DNA of 64,000 bases from Hydractinia symbiolongicarpus (lineage: Eukaryota; Cnidaria; Hydrozoa; Anthoathecata; Hydractiniidae), in the NCBI RefSeq assembly GCF_029227915.1, contig NC_079881.1:28373501-28437500 (forward strand), given 5' to 3'. Made by a program: the position numbers and the translations under genes. Numbering within the stretch: the first letter of the stretch is position 1; each line of letters begins with the position of its first letter. Shown here one piece after another: positions 27,616 to 40,719 of this stretch. Below the pieces are notes generated by a model that worked only from the letters and a program-made list of their open reading frames with translations, had not been told where the DNA came from and did not search any database.

Positions 27616-27643
27616 AATCGCGGGCAAACAAAAACCCGCGATT
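27616..27643 (+). repeat. Perfect 9-bp inverted repeat variant (first occurrence)
   Basis: AATCGCGGG (27616-27624) and CCCGCGATT (27635-27643) are exact reverse complements separated by a 10-base A-rich loop. In ordinary monomers the same place reads AATCGCCGG, giving one C-C mismatch in the stem. The same perfect form starts at 35718, 37749, 39983, 44451, 46889, 49732, 52168, 54808, 56839, 58750, 60781 and 62692. Confidence 0.9.
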
Positions 27644-28598
27644 TCCCGTAAATCCCGGGCTTGGCCCGTATAGTCGAGTGTATACAAAGAAAGTACCCAG
27701 GGAGTAAACTCATTTCCCGTAGGATTTTTTAAATTTTTTTTTCACCACTAAAACGCATGAGACCTGTAGTTTTCAAAAATGTTTTCATTTTTGATGAGAC
27801 GCTTAATGAAAGAGGTTTAATCGCCGGCAAACGAAAACCCGCGATTTCCCGTAAATCCCGGGCTTGGCCCGTATAGTCGAATGTATAAAAAGAAAGTACC
27901 CTGTGAGTAAACTCATTTCCAGAACGATTTTTTAAATTATTTTTTCAACACTAAAACGCATAAGACTTGCAGTTTTCAAAAATGTTTTCATTTTGGATGA
28001 GACGCTGAATAAAAGAAGTTTAATCGCCGGCAAACGAAAACCCGCGATTTCCCGAATATCCCGGGCTTAGCCCGTATAGTCGAATGTATAAAAAGAAAGT
28101 ACCCTGTGAGTAAACTCATTTCCCAAACGATTTTTTAAAGTATTATTTCACCACTAAAGCCCATGAGACTTGTAGTTTTTAAAAATGTTTTCATTTTTGA
28201 TGAGACGCCGAATAAAAGAAGTTTAATCGCCGGTAAACGAAAACCCGCGGTTTCCGGTAAATCCCGGACTCGGCCCGTATAGTCAAAAGTATACAAAGAA
28301 AGTACCCAGGGAGTAAACTCATTTCCTGAACGATTTTTTAAATTATTTTTTCACCACTAAAACCCATGAGACCTGTAGTTTTCAGAAATGTTTTCATTTT
28401 TGATGAGACGCTTAATGAAAGTGGTTTAATCGCCGGCAAACAAAAACCCGCGATTTCCCGTAAATCCCGGGCTTGGCCCGTATAGTCGAGTGTATACAAA
28501 GAAAGTACCCAGGGAGTAAACTCATTTCCCGTAGGATTTTTTAAATTTTTTTCACCACTAAAACGCATGAGACTTGTAGTTTTCAAAAATGTTTTCAT

Positions 28599-28620
28599 TT
28601 TTGATGAGAATCGCCGGCAA
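28599..28620 (+). repeat. 20-bp deletion junction within a monomer
   Basis: GATGAGA is joined directly to ATCGCCGG near 28609. The usual 20 bp between them, beginning CGCTTAATG, is absent. The same monomer also has a T-run two bases shorter than its relatives near 28546-28552. Confidence 0.9.
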
Positions 28621-29929
28621 ACGAAAACCCGCGATTTCTTGTAAATCCCGGGCTTGGCCCGTATAGTCGAATGTATAAAAAGAAAGTACCCTGTGAGTAA
28701 ACTCATTTCCTGAACGATTTTTTTTAATTATTTTTTCACCACTAAAACTCATGAGACCTGTAGTTTTCAGAAATGTTTTCATTTTTGATGAGACGCTTAA
28801 TAAAAGTGGTTTAATCGCCGGCAAACAAAAACCCGCGATTTCCCGTAAATCCCGGGCTTGGCCCGTATATTCGAGTGTATACAAAGAAAGTACCCAGGGA
28901 GTAAACTCATTTCCCGTAGGATTTTTTAAATTTTTTTTTCACCACTAAAACGCATGAGACTTGTAGTTTTCAAAAATGTTTTCATTTTTGATGAGACGCT
29001 TAATGAAAGAGGTTTAATCGCCGGCAAACGAAAACCCGCGATTTCCCGTAAATCCCGGGCTTGGCCCGTATAGTCGAATGTATAAAAAGAAAGTACCCTG
29101 TGAGTAAACTCATTTCCAGAACGATTTTTTAAATTATTATTTCACCACTAAAGCCCATGAGACTTGTAGTTTTTAAAAATGTTTTCATTTTTGATGAGAC
29201 GCTGAATAAAAGAAGTTTAATCGCCGGTAAACGAAAACCCGCGGTTTCCGGTAAATCCCGGACTCGGCCCGTATAGTCAAAAGTATACAAAGAAAGTACC
29301 CAGGGAGTAAACTCATTTCCTGAACGATTTTTTAAATTACTTTTTCACCACTAAAACCCATGAGACCTGTAGTTTTCAGAAATGTTTTCATTTTTGATGA
29401 GACGCTTAATGAAAGTGGTTTAATCGCCGGCAAACAAAAACCCGCGATTTCCCGTAAATCCCGGGCTTGGCCCGTATAGTCGAGTGTATACAAAGAAAGT
29501 ACCCAGGGAGTAAACTCATTTCCCGTAGGATTTTTTAAATTTTTTTTTCACCACTAAAACGCATGAGACTTGTAGTTTTCAAAAATGTTTTCATTTTTGA
29601 TGAGACGCTTAATGAAAGAGGTTTAATCGCCGGCAAACGAAAACCCGCGATTTCCCGTAAATCCCGGGCTTGGCCCGTATAGTCGAATGTAAAAAAAGAA
29701 AGTACCCTGTGAGTAAACTCATTTCCAGAACGATTTTTTAAATTATTTTTTCACCACTAAAACGCATAAGACTTGCAGTTTTCAAAAATGTTTTCATTTT
29801 GGATGAGACGCTGAATAAAAGAAGTTTAATCGCCGGCAAATGAAAACCCGCGATTTCCCGAAAATCCCGGGCTTGGCCCATTTAGTCAAAAGTTTACAAA
29901 GAAAGTACCCAGGGAGTAAACTCATTTCC

Positions 29930-32900
29930 CGAACGGCTTTTTAAATTATTTTTTCACCACTAAAACGCATGAGACTTGTAGTTTTCAAACTTGTTTTCAT
30001 TTTTGATGAGACGCTGAATAAAAGAAGTTTAATCGCCGGCAAACGAAAACCCGCGATTTCCCGTAAATCCCGGGCTTGGCCCGTATAGTTGAATGTATAT
30101 AAAGAAAGTACCCAAGAAGTAAACTTATTTCCCGAACGATTTTTCAAATTATTTCTGCACCACTAGAACGAATGAGGCTTGTAGTTTTCAAAAATGTTTT
30201 CATTTTTAATGAGACGCTTAATGAAAGAGGTTTAATCGCCGGCAAACGAAAACCCGCGATTTCCCCTAAATCCCGGGCTTGGCCCGTATAGTCAAAAGTA
30301 TACAAAGAAAGTACCCAGGGAGTAAACTCATTTCCCGAACGATTTTTTATACTATTTTTTCACCACTAAAACGCATGAGACTTGTTGTTTTCAAAAATGA
30401 TTTCATTTTTGATGGGACCCTGAATAAAAGAAGTTTAATCGCTGGCAAACGAGAACCCGCGATTTCCCGTAAATCCCGGACTCGGCCCGTATAGTCAAAA
30501 GTATACAAAGAAAGTACCCTGTGAGTAAACTCATTTCCAAAACGATTTTTTAAATTATTTTTTCACCACTAAAACGCATAAGACTTGCAGTTTTCAAAAA
30601 TGTTTTCATTTTGGATGAGACGCTAAATAAAAGAAGTTTAATCGCCGGCAAACGAAAACCCGCGATTTCCCGAAAATCCCGGGCTTGGCCCGTATAGTCG
30701 AATGTATAAAAAGAAAGTACCCTGTGAGTAAACTCATTTCCCAAACGATTTTTTAAATTATTATTTCACCACTAAAGCCCATGAGACTTGTAGTTTTTAA
30801 AAATGTTTTCATTTTTGATGAGACGCTGAATAAAAGAAGTTTAATCGCCGGTAAACGAAAACCCGCGGTTTCCGGTAAATCCCGGACTCGGCCCGTATAG
30901 TCAAAAGTATACAAAGAAAGTACCCAGGGAGTAAACTCATTTCCTGAACGATTTTTTTTAATTATTTTTTCACCACTAAAACGCATGAGACTTGTAGTTT
31001 TCAAAAATGTTTTCATTTTTGATGAGACGCTTAATGAAAGAGGTTTAATCGCCGGCAAACGAAAACCCGCGATTTCCCGAAAATCCCGGGCTTGGCCCGT
31101 ATAGTCGAATGTATAAAAAGAAAGTACCCTGTGAGTAAACTCATTTCCCAAACGATTTTTTAAATTATTATTTCACCACTAAAGCCCATGAGACTTGTAG
31201 TTTTTAAAAATGTTTTCATTTTTGATGAGACGCTGAATAAAAGAAGTTTAATCGCCGGTAAACGAAAACCCGCGGTTTCCGGTAAATCCCGGACTCGGCC
31301 CGTATAGTCAAAAGTATACAAAGAAAGTACCCAGGGAGTAAACTCATTTCCTGAACGATTTTTTAAATTATTTTTTCACCACTAAAACCAAAGAGACCTG
31401 TAGTTTTCAAAAATGTTTTCATTTTTGATGAGACGCTTAATGAAAGAGGTTTAATCGCCGGCAAACGAAAACCCGCGATTTCCCGTAAATCCCGGGCTTG
31501 GCCCGTATAGTCGAATGTAAAAAAAGAAAGTACCCTGTGAGTCAACTCATTTCCAGAACGATTTTTTAAATTATTTTTTCACCACTAAAACGCATAAGAC
31601 TTGCAGTTTTCAAAAATGTTTTCATTTTGGATGAGACGCTGAATAAAAGAAGTTTAATCGCCGGCAAACGAAAACCCGCGATTTCCCGAAAATCCCGGGC
31701 TTGGCCCATTTAGTCAAAAGTTTACAAAGAAAGTACCCAGGGAGTAAACTCATTTCCCGAACGGCTTTTTAAATTATTTTTTCACCACTAAAACGCATGA
31801 GACTTGTAGTTTTCAAACTTGTTTTCATTTTTGATGAGACGCTGAATAAAAGAAGTTTAATCGCCCGCAAACGAAAACCCGCGATTTCCCGTAAATCCCG
31901 GGCTTGGCCCGTATAGTTGAATGTATATAAAGAAAGTACCCAAGGAGTAAACTGATTTCCCGAACGATTTTTCAAATTATTTCTGCACCACTAGAACGAA
32001 TGAGGCTTGTAGTTTTCAAAAATGTTTTCATTTTTAATGAGACGCTTAATGAAAGAGGTTTAATCGCCGGCAAACGAAAACCCGCGATTTCCCGTAAATC
32101 CCGGGCTTGGCCCGTATAATTAAAAGTATACAAAGAAAGTACCCAGGGAGTAAACTCATTTCCCGAACGATTTTTTATACTATTTTTTCACCACTAAAAC
32201 GCATGATTCTTGTTGTTTTCAAAAATGATTTCATTTTTGATGGGACCCTGAATAAAAGAAGTTTAATCGCTGGCAAACGAGAACCCGCGATTTCCCGTAA
32301 ATCCCGGACTCGGCCCGTATAGTCAAAAGTATACAAAGAAAGTACCCTGTGAGTAAACTCATTTCCAGAACGATTTTTTAAATTATTTTTTCACCACTAA
32401 AACGCATAAGACTTGCAGTTTTCAAAAATGTTTTCATTTTGGATGAGACGCTGAATAAAAGAAGTTTAATCGCCGGCAAACGAAAACCCGCGATTTCCCG
32501 AAAATCCCGGGCTTGGCCCGTATAGTCGAATGTATAAAAAGAAAGTACCCTGTGAGCAAACTCATTTCCCAAACGACTTTTTAAATTATTATTTCACCAC
32601 TAAAGCCCATGAGACTTGTAGTTTTTAAAAATGTTTTCATTTTTGATGAGACGCTGAATAAAAGAAGTTTAATCGCCGGTAAACGAAAACCCGCGGTTTC
32701 CGGTAAATCCCGGACTCGGCCCGTATAGTCAAAAGTATACAAAGAAAGTACCCAGGGAGTAAACTCATTTCCTGAACGATTTTTTTTAATTATTTTTTCA
32801 CCACTAAAACGCATGAGACTTGTAGTTTTCAAAAATGTTTTCATTTTTGATGAGACGCTTAATGAAAGAGGTTTAATCGCCGGCAAACGAAAACCCGCGA

Positions 32901-34150
32901 TTTCCCGAAAATCCCGGGCTTGGCCCGTATAGTCGAATGTATAAAAAGAAAGTACCCTGTGAGTAAACTCATTTCCCAAACGATTTTTTAAATTATTATT
33001 TCACCACTAAAGCCCATGAGACTTGTAGTTTTTAAAAATGTTTTCATTTTTGATGAGACGCTGAATAAAAGAAGTTTAATCGCCGGTAAACGAAAACCCG
33101 CGGTTTCCGGTAAATCCCGGACTCGGCCCGTATAGTCAAAAGTATACAAAGAAAGTACCCAGGGAGTAAACTCATTTCCTGAACGATTTTTTAAATTATT
33201 TTTTCACCACTAAAACCAAAGAGACCTGTAGTTTTCAAAAATGTTTTCATTTTTGATGAGACGCTTAATGAAAGAGGTTTAATCGCCGGCAAACGAAAAC
33301 CCGCGATTTCCCGTAAATCCCGGGCTTGGCCCGTATAGTCGAATGTAAAAAAAGAAAGTACCCTGTGAGTCAACTCATTTCCAGAACGATTTTTTAAATT
33401 ATTTTTTCACCACTAAAACGCATAAGACTTGCAGTTTTCAAAAATGTTTTCATTTTGGATGAGACGCTGAATAAAAGAAGTTTAATCGCCGGCAAACGAA
33501 AACCCGCGATTTCCCGAAAATCCCGGGCTTGGCCCATTTAGTCAAAAGTTTACAAAGAAAGTACCCAGGGAGTAAACTCATTTCCCGAACGGCTTTTTAA
33601 ATTATTTTTTCACCACTAAAACGCATGAGACTTGTAGTTTTCAAACTTGTTTTCATTTTTGATGAGACGCTGAATAAAAGAAGTTTAATCGCCCGCAAAC
33701 GAAAACCCGCGATTTCCCGTAAATCCCGGGCTTGGCCCGTATAGTTGAATGTATATAAAGAAAGTACCCAAGGAGTAAACTGATTTCCCGAACGATTTTT
33801 CAAATTATTTCTGCACCACTAGAACGAATGAGGCTTGTAGTTTTCAAAAATGTTTTCATTTTTAATGAGACGCTTAATGAAAGAGGTTTAATCGCCGGCA
33901 AACGAAAACCCGCGATTTCCCGTAAATCCCGGGCTTGGCCCGTATAATTAAAAGTATACAAAGAAAGTACCCAGGGAGTAAACTCATTTCCCGAACGATT
34001 TTTTATACTATTTTTTCACCACTAAAACGCATGATTCTTGTTGTTTTCAAAAATGATTTCATTTTTGATGGGACCCTGAATAAAAGAAGTTTAATCGCTG
34101 GCAAACGAGAACCCGCGATTTCCCGTAAATCCCGGACTCGGCCCGTATAG
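29930..34150. repeat. Higher-order repeat, period 1,828 bp (9 monomers), about 2.3 copies
   Basis: Landmarks at 29941, 31769 and 33597, and at 30279, 32107 and 33935, are each 1,828 bp apart (9 x 203 + 1). The second and third copies share private variants, including CCCGCAAACG near 31864/33692, GTATAATTAAAAG near 32115/33943 and CATGATTCTTG near 32203/34031. They are nearly identical and therefore younger than their split from the first copy. Confidence 0.85.
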
Positions 34151-34439
34151 TCGAGTGTATACAAAGAAAGTACCCAGGGAGTAAACTCATTTCCTGAACG
34201 ATTTTTTTTAATTATTTTTTCACCACTAAAACCCATGGGACCTGTAGTTTTCAGAAATGTTTTCATTTTTGATGAGACGCTTAATAAAAGTGGTTTAATC
34301 GCCGGCAAACAAAAACCCGCGATTTCCCGTAAATCCCGGACTTGGCCCGTATAGTCGAGTGTATACAAAGAAAGTACCCAGGGAGTAAACTCATTTCCCG
34401 TAGGATTTTTTAAATTTTTTTTTCACCACTAAAACGCAT

Positions 34440-37400
34440 GAGACTTGTAGTTTTCAAAAATGTTTTCATTTTTGATGAGACGCTTAATGAAAGAGGTTTA
34501 ATCGCCGGCAAACGAAAACCCGCGATTTCCCGTAAATCCCGGGCTTGGCCCGTATAGTCGAATGTATAAAAAGAAAGTACCCTGTGAGTAAACTCATTTC
34601 CAGAACGATTTTTTAAATTATTTATTCACCACTAAAACGCATAAGACTTGCAGTTTTCAAAAATGTTTTCATTTTGGATGAGACGCTGAATAAAAGAAGT
34701 TTAATCGCCGGCAAACGAAAACCCGCGATTTCCCGAAAATCCCGGGCTTGGCCCGTATAGTCGAATGTATAAAAAGAAAGTACCCTGTGAGTAAACTCAT
34801 TTCCCAAACGATTTTTTAAATTATTATTTCACCACTAAAGCCCATGAGACTTGTAGTTTTTAAAAATGTTTTCATTTTTGATGAGACGCTGAATAAAAGA
34901 AGTTTAATCGCCGGTAAACGAAAACCCGCGGTTTCCGGTAAATCCCGGACTCGGCCCGTATAGTCAAAAGTATACAAAGAAAGTACCCAGGGAGTAAACT
35001 CATTTCCTGAACGATTTTTTAAATTATTTTTTCACCACTAAAACCCATGAGACCTGTAGTTTTCAGAAATGTTTTCATTTTTGATGAGACGCTTAATGAA
35101 AGTGGTTTAATCGCCGGCAAACAAAAACCCGCGATTTCCCGTAAATCCCGGGCTTGGCCCGTATAGTCGAGTGTATACAAAGAAAGTACCCAGGGAGTAA
35201 ACTCATTTCCCGTAGGATTTTTTAAATTTTTTTTTCACCACTAAAACGCATGAGACTTGTAGTTTTCAAAAATGTTTTCATTTTTGATGAGACGCTTAAT
35301 AAAAGAGGTTTAATCGCCGGCAAACGAAAACCCGCGATTTCCCGTAAATCCCGGGCTTGGCCCGTATAGTCGAATGTAAAAAAAGAAAGTACCCAAGAAG
35401 TAAACTGATTTCCCGAACGATTTTTCAAATTATTTCTGCACCACTAGAACGAATGAGGCTTGTAGTTTTCAAAAATGTTTTCATTTTTAATGAGACGCTT
35501 AATGAAAGAGGTTTAATCGCCGGCAAACGAAAACCCGCGGTTTCCGGTAAATCCCGGACTCGGCCCGTATAGTCAAAAGTATACAAAGAAAGTACCCAGG
35601 GAGTAAACTCATTTCCTGAACGATTTTTTAAATTATTTTTTCACCACTAAAACCCATGAGACCTGTAGTTTTCAGAAATGTTTTCATTTTTGATTAGACG
35701 CTTGATGAAAGTGGTTTAATCGCGGGCAAACAAAAACCCGCGATTTCCCGTAAATCCCGGGCTTGGCCCGTATAGTCGAGTGTATACAAAGAAAGTACCC
35801 AGGGAGTAAACTCATTTCCTGAACGATTTTTTTTAATTATTTTTTCACCACTAAAACCCATGGGACCTGTAGTTTTCAGAAATGTTTTCATTTTTGATGA
35901 GACGCTTAATAAAAGTGGTTTAATCGCCGGCAAACAAAAACCCGCGATTTCCCGTAAATCCCGGGCTTGACCCGTATAGTCGAGTGTATACAAAGAAAGT
36001 ACCCAGGGAGTAAACTCATTTCCCGTAGGATTTTTTAAATTTTTTTTTCACCACTAAAACGCATGAGACTTGTAGTTTTCAAAAATGTTTTCATTTTTGA
36101 TGAGACGCTTAATGAAAGAGGTTTAATCGCCGGCAAACGAAAACCCGCGATTTCCCGTAAATCCCGGGCTTGGCCCGTATAGTCGAATGTATAAAAAGAA
36201 AGTACCCTGTGAGTAAACTCATTTCCAGAACGATTTTTTAAATTATTTATTCACCACTAAAACGCATAAGACTTGCAGTTTTCAAAAATGTTTTCATTTT
36301 GGATGAGACGCTGAATAAAAGAAGTTTAATCGCCGGCAAACGAAAACCCGCGATTTCCCGAAAATCCCGGGCTTGGCCCGTATAGTCGAATGTATAAAAA
36401 GAAAGTACCCTGTGAGTAAACTCATTTCCCAAACGATTTTTTAAATTATTATTTCACCACTAAAGCCCATGAGACTTGTAGTTTTTAAAAATGTTTTCAT
36501 TTTTGATGAGACGCTGAATAAAAGAAGTTTAATCGCCGGTAAACGAAAACCCGCGGTTTCCGGTAAATCCCGGACTCGGCCCGTATAGTCAAAAGTATAC
36601 AAAGAAAGTACCCAGGGAGTAAACTCATTTCCTGAACGATTTTTTAAATTATTTTTTCACCACTAAAACCCATGAGACCTGTAGTTTTCAGAAATGTTTT
36701 CATTTTTGATGAGACGCTTAATGAAAGTGGTTTAATCGCCGGCAAACAAAAACCCGCGATTTCCCGTAAATCCCGGGCTTGGCCCGTATAGTCGAGTGTA
36801 TACAAAGAAAGTACCCAGGGAGTAAACTCCTTTCCCGTAGGATTTTTTAAATTTTTTTTTCACCACTAAAACGCATGAGACTTGTAGTTTTCAAAAATGT
36901 TTTCATTTTTGATGAGACGCTTAATAAAAGAGGTTTAATCGCCGGCAAACGAAAACCCGCGATTTCCCGTAAATCCCGGGCTTGGCCCGTATAGTCGAAT
37001 GTAAAAAAAGAAAGTACCCAAGAAGTAAACTGATTTCCCGAACGATTTTTCAAATTATTTCTGCACCACTAGAACGAATGAGGCTTGTAGTTTTCAAAAA
37101 TGTTTTCATTTTTAATGAGACGCTTAATGAAAGAGGTTTAATCGCCGGCAAACGAAAACCCGCGATTTCCCGTAAATCCCGGGCTTGGCCCGTATAGTCG
37201 AGTGTATACAAAGAAAGTACCCAGGGAGTAAACTCATTTCCCGTAGGATTTTTTAAATTTTTTTTTCACCACTAAAACGCATGAGACTTGTAGTTTTCAA
37301 AAATGTTTTCATTTTTGATGAGACGCTTAATAAAAGAGGTTTAATCGCCGGCAAACGAAAACCCGCGATTTCCCGTAAATCCCGGGCTTGGCCCGTATAG

Positions 37401-39230
37401 TCGAATGAAAAAAAAGAAAGTACCCAAGAAGTAAACTGATTTCCCGAACGATTTTTCAAATTATTTCTGCACCACTAGAACGAATGAGGCTTGTAGTTTT
37501 CAAAAATGTTTTCATTTTTAATGAGACGCTTAATGAAAGAGGTTTAATCGCCGGCAAACGAAAACCCGCGGTTTCCGGTAAATCCCGGACTCGGCCCGTA
37601 TAGTCAAAAGTATACAAAGAAAGTACCCAGGGAGTAAACTCATTTCCTGAACGATTTTTTAAATTATTTTTTCACCACTAAAACCCATGAGACCTGTAGT
37701 TTTCAGAAATGTTTTCATTTTTGATTAGACGCTTGATGAAAGTGGTTTAATCGCGGGCAAACAAAAACCCGCGATTTCCCGTAAATCCCGGGCTTGGCCC
37801 GTATAGTCGAGTGTATACAAAGAAAGTACCCAGGGAGTAAACTCATTTCCTGAACGATTTTTTTTAATTATTTTTTCACCACTAAAACCCATGGGACCTG
37901 TAGTTTTCAGAAATGTTTTCATTTTTGATGAGACGCTTAATAAAAGTGGTTTAATCGCCGGCAAACAAAAACCCGCGATTTCCCGTAAATCCCGGGCTTG
38001 GCCCGTATAGTCGAGTGTATACAAAGAAAGTACCCAGGGAGTAAACTCATTTCCCGTAGGATTTTTTAAATTTTTTTTTCACCACTAAAACGCATGAGAC
38101 TTGTAGTTTTCAAAAATGTTTTCATTTTTGATGAGACGCTTAATGAAAGAGGTTTAATCGCCGGCAAACGAAAACCCGCGATTTCCCGTAAATCCCGGGC
38201 TTGGCCCGTATAGTCGAATGTATAAAAAGAAAGTACCCTGTGAGTAAACTCATTTCCAGAACGATTTTTTAAATTATTTATTCACCACTAAAACGCATAA
38301 GACTTGCAGTTTTCAAAAATGTTTTCATTTTGGATGAGACGCTGAATAAAAGAAGTTTAATCGCCGGCAAACGAAAACCCGCGATTTCCCGAAAATCCCG
38401 GGCTTGGCCCGTATAGTCGAATGTATAAAAAGAAAGTACCCTGTGAGTAAACTCATTTCCCAAACGATTTTTTAAATTATTATTTCACCACTAAAGCCCA
38501 TGAGACTTGTAGTTTTTAAAAATGTTTTCATTTTTGATGAGACGCTGAATAAAAGAAGTTTAATCGCCGGTAAACGAAAACCCGCGGTTTCCGGTAAATC
38601 CCGGACTCGGCCCGTGTAGTCAAAAGTATACAAAGAAAGTACCCAGGGAGTAAACTCATTTCCTGAACGATTTTTTAAATTATTTTTTCACCACTAAAAC
38701 CCATGAGACCTGTAGTTTTCAGAAATGTTTTCATTTTTGATGAGACGCTTAATGAAAGTGGTTTAATCGCCGGCAAACAAAAACCCGCGATTTCCCGTAA
38801 ATCCCGGGCTTGGCCCGTATAGTCGAGTGTATACAAAGAAAGTACCCAGGGAGTAAACTCCTTTCCCGTAGGATTTTTTAAATTTTTTTTTCACCACTAA
38901 AACGCATGAGACTTGTAGTTTTCAAAAATGTTTTCATTTTTGATGAGACGCTTAATAAAAGAGGTTTAATCGCCGGCAAACGAAAACCCGCGATTTCCCG
39001 TAAATCCCGGGCTTGGCCCGTATAGTCGAATGTAAAAAAAGAAAGTACCCAAGAAGTAAACTGATTTCCCGAACGATTTTTCAAATTATTTCTGCACCAC
39101 TAGAACGAATGAGGCTTGTAGTTTTCAAAAATGTTTTCATTTTTAATGAGACGCTTAATGAAAGAGGTTTAATCGCCGGCAAACGAAAACCCGCGATTTC
39201 CCGTAAATCCCGGGCTTGGCCCGTATAGTC
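34440..39230. repeat. Higher-order repeat with copies of 1,625 and 2,031 bp (8 and 10 monomers)
   Basis: The TTATTTATTCACC monomer recurs at 34622, 36247 and 38278. The first interval is 8 monomers + 1 bp and the second is 10 + 1. The longer interval contains two extra monomers (about 37200-37600): a CCCGTAGGATTT monomer followed by a CACTAGAACGAATGAGGC monomer. These look like a dimer inserted by a second duplication of the neighbouring pair. The block gives a clear example of HOR length change by two units. Confidence 0.8.
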
Positions 39231-40719
39231 AAAAGTATACAAAAAAAGTACCCAGGGAGTAAAGTCATTTCCCGAACGATTTTTTATACTATTTTTTCAC
39301 CACTAAAACGCATGAGACTTGTTGTTTTCAAAAATGATTTCATTTTTGATGGGACCCTGAATAAAAGAAGTTTAATCGCTGGCAAACGAGAACCCGCGAT
39401 TTCCCGTAAATCCCGGACTCGGCCCGTATAGTCAAAAGTATACAAAGAAAGTACCCTGTGAGTAAACTCATTTCCAGAACGATTTTTTAAATTATTTTTT
39501 CACCACTAAAACGCATAAGACTTGCAGTTTTCAAAAATGTTTTCATTTTGGATGAGACGCTAAATAAAAAAAGTTTAATCGCCGGCAAACGAAAACCCGC
39601 GATTTCCCGAAAATCCCGGGCTTGGCCCGTATAGTCGAATGTATAAAAAGAAAGTACCCTGTGAGTAAACTCATTTCCCAAACGATTTTTTAAATTATTA
39701 TTTCACCACTAAAGCCCATGAGACTTGTAGTTTTTAAAAATGTTTTCATTTTTGATGAGACGCTGAATAAAAGAAGTTTAATCGCCGGTAAACGAAAACC
39801 CGCGGTTTCCGGTAAATCCCGGACTCGGCCCGTATAGTCAAAAGTATACAAAGAAAGTACCCAGGGAGTAAACTCATTTCCTGAACGATTTTTTAAATTA
39901 TTTTTTCACCACTAAAACCCATGAGACCTGTAGTTTTCAGAAATGTTTTCATTTTTGATTAGACGCTTGATGAAAGTGGTTTAATCGCGGGCAAACAAAA
40001 ACCCGCGATTTCCCGTAAATCCCGGGCTTGGCCCGTATAGTCGAGTGTATACAAAGAAAATACCCAGGGAGTAAACTCATTTCCTGAACGATTTTTTTTA
40101 ATTATTTTTTCACCATTAAAACCCATGAGACCTGTAGTTTTCAGAAATGTTTTCATTTTTGATGAGACGCTTAATAAAAGTGGTTTAATCGCCGGCAAAC
40201 AAAAACCCGCGATTTCCCGTAAATCCCGGGCTTGGCCCGTATAGTCGAATGTATAAAAAGAAAGTACCCTGTGAGTAAACTCATTTCCCAAACGATTTTT
40301 TAAATTATTATTTCACCACTAAAGCCCATGAGACTTGTAGTTTTTAAAAATGTTTTCATTTTTGATGAGACGCTGAATAAAAGAAGTTTAATCGCCGGTA
40401 AACGAAAACCCGCGGTTTCCGGTAAATCCCGGACTCGGCCCGTATAGTCAAAAGTATACAAAGAAAGTACCCAGGGAATAAACTCATTTCCTGAACGATT
40501 TTTTAAATTATTTTTTCACCACTAAAACCCATGAGACCTGTAGTTTTCAAAAATGTTTTCATTTTTGATGAGACGCTTAATGAAAGAGGTTTAATCGCCG
40601 GCAAACGAAAACCCGCGATTTCCCGTAAATCCCGGGCTTGGCCCGTATAGTCGAATGTAAAAAAAGAAAGTACCCTGTGAGTAAACTCATTTCCAGAACG
40701 ATTTTTTAAATTATTTTTT

